Source: Nectonema munidae (taxonomy: Eukaryota; Nematomorpha; Nectonematoida; Nectonematidae). Taken from it: a stretch of 64,000 nt of DNA. Made by a program: the position numbers and the translations under genes. This document shows, one piece after another, positions 60,265-64,000 of this stretch (positions within the stretch are counted from its first letter, which is position 1; each line of letters opens with the position of its first letter). The notes under the pieces are model-generated. The model saw only the letters and a list, made by a program, of their open reading frames with translations. It was not told the DNA's origin and did not search any database. Where the stretch lies: the NCBI GenBank assembly GCA_030549495.1, contig JAUIRK010000804.1, positions 124,001 through 188,000 on the forward strand, given 5' to 3'.

Positions 60265-61407
60265 CAGGGATGCGGAGTCGGAAAATATTTTACGACTTCG
60301 ACTTCGGTATACATAAAAAGTTTCGACTGTGACTCCGACTCCGGCATACACAAAAATGTTGACTCCAATTTCAATTTCGCATACATAATAAAATCAAAAT
60401 AAGTACATATGCATATGGATATATAAGGCGGCGCACGCTCTTTATCATATCAGTCTTTCGATTTTTGTGTTCCTCGATATCATTTTCTTCACTCTCCAAG
60501 TATCTCGTCTACAAATTTGTACAAATTATTTTTTATCAAAATAAGGCCGTTGGTCACGTTTAAGATTGCTCACTGGATAAAGATAGCAATAGAGGATCCA
60601 AAGGGGGCGAGGGGAGCCGCCTAGATCTCGGGCTCCTATGGAGTGAGGCCCTAAAAATTCTTGTTTAAATTTTCCCAGACTCTTCATTCATCAGAATTTC
60701 TATAGTATTGAAATTTCGTCTATTTTAATTACGACAAAAACATTCTGTCGCAACGTTCGTCTTCGACAAAGAATTTCAATAACGGAAGAATTAAATAATA
60801 TATCGATAGTCCTGCAAGTTTTCACTTAAATTATTGCATTTATTCGGTGATGATGATGAATCTTGACTTCATCAACGATTGATTTTTGTTGACGGAGACG
60901 ATGATGATAACGTCTGAACTTTAAAAAACCAACAAAATTAATATTTCAAATTAGGCCCCCCATAGTCGATTTCTGGATCCACCACTGAAAGATAGATTCA
61001 CAAAACTATAAGTCTTACTTTAACTCTACAAATAAAACAAAATATAAAAAGACATTAATGAATGTTATACGCAAAACTCTGAATTGTTTATAAAAAAATA
61101 TACCAACTTTGCCTTTCAAAACATATCAATGGCGCACCATTTTAAAGGTTATTTCACAAATTCAGTTTTGCAAAATCATAATGTTTACTAAGTATTACAT
61201 ACCATGTTTCATATTGTGTTTTCACAAATGTCAAATTCTACATATGGCCTCAATTACGTTTTTGTATTGATAATAATCAACAGTTTATCATTGAAAAAAC
61301 TGGAAAAAATGTTATCCTAATTTTTTTTTTGAAATTGGAGTCGTAATAATTCCGAGTCCTTCTTAAAAAGTACGACTCCCTACTCCGACTCCGATTTGGC
61401 TACCCTG
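60265..61407. mobile_element. hAT element with GAGTCGGAGTCGG-rich ends, interrupted by another hAT
   Basis: CAGGGATGCGGAGTCGG at the left and, reversed, CAGGGTAGCCAAATCGGAGT at the right form TIRs with gactccgactcc subrepeats. AGTACAGG flanks both ends (60257-60264 and 61408-61415), a perfect 8-bp hAT target duplication. The interior has no transposase frame. It contains the 401-bp element at 60587-60987, so without the insert (and one copy of its target) it is about 730 bp. Confidence 0.88.
60587..60987. mobile_element. hAT MITE nested in a hAT element
   Basis: The left end CAATAGAGGATCCAAAGGGG and, reversed, the right end CAGTGGTGGATCCAGAAATC belong to the same GGATCCA-type TIR family as 48335-48523. 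AAAGATAG flanks it on both sides (60579-60586 and 60988-60995). It inserted after its host element, giving a relative age. Confidence 0.88.
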
Positions 61408-61443
61408 AGTACAGGGATATATATGGCTTATGTTTCACACAAA

Positions 61444-61660
61444 CATCTTTCAGCATAATAAGACAAGTTACGATCTTGCAAAATACCATTTGTTTGTGTT
61501 CATGTCAGCTAAAGCTGAAATAATTCTACTTCAAGCCTATAGAACAGATGTTGTAGCACGAACACAATCTTCATATCTTCCTCTTTTTAGTTTTGAACAA
61601 ACTTTAAAATTTAGAAATGAAAAAGGCTCCATAAAAGGTTTCTGTTTCTATCATTATTAG
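61444..61660 (+). CDS. Possible spectrin-repeat exon or unrelated ORF
   Basis: A fair acceptor (caaacatctttcag) is followed in phase 0, as exon g requires, by HNKTSYDLAKYHLFVFMSA, KAEIILLQAYRTDVVARTQ and SSYLPLFSFEQTLKFRNEK. KYH.F...AKAEII loosely recalls helix B of spectrin repeats (KH..F...L.A....I), but there is no helix-C tryptophan or strong match. A good donor is lacking (AAAAG|GTTTCT at best). A further open stretch, GGVVTGQTFYHRSKICKDI, follows at 61660-61807 in another frame. Confidence 0.25.
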
Positions 61661-62084
61661 GAGGTGTTGTGACAGGACAAACTTTTTATCACCGTAGTAA
61701 AATCTGCAAAGACATCAGTCAACGCAAGTCTTTTTCTTTCGCCATCCACGAATCTCTTCCTTTCGATGATTCTACAATTTCCAAGATAGTTTCCACTTCT
61801 TTTTGATCCTTCGTCATATTACCAGTAGCATAAAACTTTTCTTACAAATGTGGCTACAATTTTTTTCGGCAATCTAAAAACTGTTCCAAATGTAGTATTC
61901 CCAATACTACTGGACACAAAAATTCAACTTTACTTATAAAAGCAAAAATTCAACTTTACGATTTATTCAAATTTTAAAAAAGTACACTTGACAGAAAAAA
62001 GGAGATGATTGAGAAGTAAAACAGAATTAAGCAGACGATTTACTGGTAATTTCAAAATGGAATGAAACAGCTGGTAGTGTCATA

Positions 62085-62185
62085 ATGTAACGCAAAAGCG
62101 TCGTAGTCGAATGCAACACTAACGCAATGAAATGCAACTACAACGTAATTGATTACAACAAGGACGTAATTCTTTGCAGCAACGA
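62085..62185. repeat. Degenerate aacg/tgcaac repeat patch
   Basis: gtaacgcaaaag, gaatgcaacactaacgcaat, gaaatgcaactacaacgtaa and acaacaaggacgtaat vary a TGCAAC/AACG theme. It is an inverse partner to 58855-58920, so the two could be arms of a composite element. Confidence 0.35.
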
Positions 62186-62777
62186 GGTGAATAGATCGAA
62201 GAAATTTGTATAAGAACAGAGCAAATGTTTTTTTTTGTGATTTGTATAAACTAACTTTTCTCCGACACCTTTATGAGAATAGCAATTTTTAAGGGAAAAC
62301 AGTAAAGACAGAGGTAACTGGAGCGATAAGACCGGACTGAAATTTGAAGCAGCTCTCTGAACGGGAATTAATCATTAGTAATTTCTTGTGTCACAAAATC
62401 TCGTTATATCTGGGTAAGTGTAATTAAAATAGAGCTTAGTTGGGGTGCAAATTCTACCATTGATAAAAAATATACAATTGAAAAAATGTAGTAACTGCGA
62501 TCATATGAAATAGTTACCATTATATGCGTAATTTCAAAGTAAAATTATTATAGTAAATTTACCACCCTGTTTCTACTAAAGTTTTCGAATACTTGAAATA
62601 GTAAATCCTACCATTTTTATGTAATTTTTAACTAATAAATAGCCTATTTTACTACTTTCAAGGCTTCGAGTATAGTTAATCTTACAATCTGTTTTTTGAA
62701 CAAATAAAAATTTCAAAGATTTTTATATCATATTATTCTAAAATAGTATCTTGAACATTTAGTTTTCGTTTTTTATA

Positions 62778-62910
62778 AGGGTAAGGGTAACCTTATCGAG
62801 AAGGCACAATTGCGCTGCTTGTATCGAACTATAACAAAAGTGGGCTTGATGTGGGATCGAACCCAAGACTTTGAGTTATCGAAACCCAGTAACCAACCTT
62901 ACTCACGCCC
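62778..62910 (-). repeat. tRNA-derived SINE (family C)
   Basis: aagggtaagggtaacc, tatcgagaaggcacaattg, cttgtatcgaactataac and GGGATCGAACCC, ending aacccagtaaccaacctt and actcacgcccg. The minus-strand B-box GGGTTCGATCCC is perfect, making this one of the best preserved copies. Confidence 0.75.
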
Positions 62911-64000
62911 GTATATGCATAATTTTTTATTGGTATTTTTTCCATTTTCTATTTTTAACATTTTAAATTCATGGTTACAATTCAATATTTGTTGACATAG
63001 CAAAGTATATCTTTCTTTTTAAACATAAGATTTTTTACAATAATTTATTTCTTATCGAATTCAAAATACTTTTAATATGTTAACACGTATATTTAATCTT
63101 ACGCCATTATTCAAACCGCCCCTGTAAGCTTTATGAACCTGCTTACATTGTTTTTTTGTTGTAAAATCAAATATTTTGTATCTTTTACTTAAAAAGCATT
63201 TAACTAAAAAAATTTCATATTTTTTTCATAATCAACAAAACTTGTGTTTTCAAATTTCATATAATATTTCAGTTTGTAAAAGGATAGGAAAGAGAGCAAA
63301 TACTCATACATCTGTGATTGATAAACCAAAATAAATAAATTTGGCTGCGTAAAAGCTTACTAAATTTTCAATATGATTTCATTCCATCCTAAATTTTATC
63401 TGAAGTATAAGATTTCTTGATTTCAAGTAACTTTTATATATCAAATTGCTTATTTTCCTCTGCTTTATCTGGGAAGAAAACACTTAAGTGAATGTTTATT
63501 TTTCCTCGATTTAAGCAAATGAGATGCCAGTTTTAAAATATACCATAATTTTGTTCCTCTCCGTTATGCAAGTATAAAAAATTAGTAAGACAATAAACAA
63601 GAAAACAAATGTGAGATTGTTAGAAAATAAATCCTAAAAAAAGGTAAAAATTACGTAAATTTTATTTTTAATAATAATAACTCTTCTAACAATAAAATTA
63701 TCTGAGAAAACAATATTAAATTGCTTCTAAAAACAACCAAATGTTCTTTAATACTTTCCAAAGGGGGCAAAGTGCCTTGTTTGCTTTCCCCTAATGAATG
63801 CCCTCATGTCTAGACATTATTTTTCAGACTAAACGTCCTTTTTTGATATCAAGTGTTTGTGTGTTAAAAATAAGCAAACAAGGGATATCTCTTTAAAAAG
63901 ATTAATCACGTAAGTTCTTGCAAATCATCATACTACATCGATTCGTACAAGATTTGGGAGTAGCAAGATGTGAAAAATTATTAACTTATTTTTTGCACAA
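62911..64000. other. Right end of window, no feature recognised
   Basis: AT-rich DNA, presumably still spectrin intron 7. No exon, repeat end or long frame is supported. Confidence 0.4.

Noticed and set aside
1-64000. LTR retroelements, endogenous virus copies or Polintons
   Set aside because: No paired LTRs, gag-pol, integrase, capsid or protein-primed polymerase signature was recognised anywhere in the window.

Overview
The window is strongly AT-rich, intron-heavy animal DNA with no dense gene clusters. Its one recognisable host gene belongs to a metazoan-only family (beta-spectrin). The mix of tRNA-derived SINEs, CR1-like LINEs and hAT and piggyBac fossils, together with very long introns, suggests an arthropod, possibly a copepod such as a sea louse. 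The organism is an inference; the family calls rest on the sequence.

Host gene. From 5551 to at least 58099 the plus strand carries the 5' coding part of a beta-spectrin, most like the beta-heavy (karst / SPTBN5) type. Six exons encode an almost complete tandem calponin-homology (CH1-CH2) actin-binding module: 5551-5718, 11283-11396, 16313-16389, 23464-23544, 26004-26119 and 29699-29832 (or an alternative end at 29795). After a 28-kb intron a seventh exon (57955-58099) encodes the linker and first helix of the first spectrin repeat. Phases match through the first six exons. The 5' start (first CH1 helix) and the long spectrin-repeat tail are not recognisable here and probably lie outside the window.

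Introns. Nearly everything else is transposon-derived. Introns 1-3 (5.7-23.4 kb) hold two LINE ORF1 relics, several SINEs, a hAT element with a transposase tail (12.7-13.4 kb), piggyBac MITEs and unassigned minus-strand ORF relics. Intron 4 holds a clean-looking antisense exon (24706-24840) of unknown gene. Intron 5 holds a 21-bp minisatellite whose minus strand reads as heptads, and a LINE tail. Intron 6 (29.8-57.9 kb) holds a degenerate TIR element, LINE reverse-transcriptase relics, a hAT transposase relic, a 407-bp perfect tandem duplication, hAT and piggyBac MITEs and two unassigned exon-like ORFs (37375-37590, 41599-41800).

Right end. After exon 7 come an old hAT copy, a hAT element interrupted by a second hAT (both with 8-bp target duplications), a possible further exon near 61.45 kb and a SINE. 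No rRNA, functional tRNA, CRISPR or prokaryotic feature was seen, and no LTR retroelement or virus fossil could be recognised.
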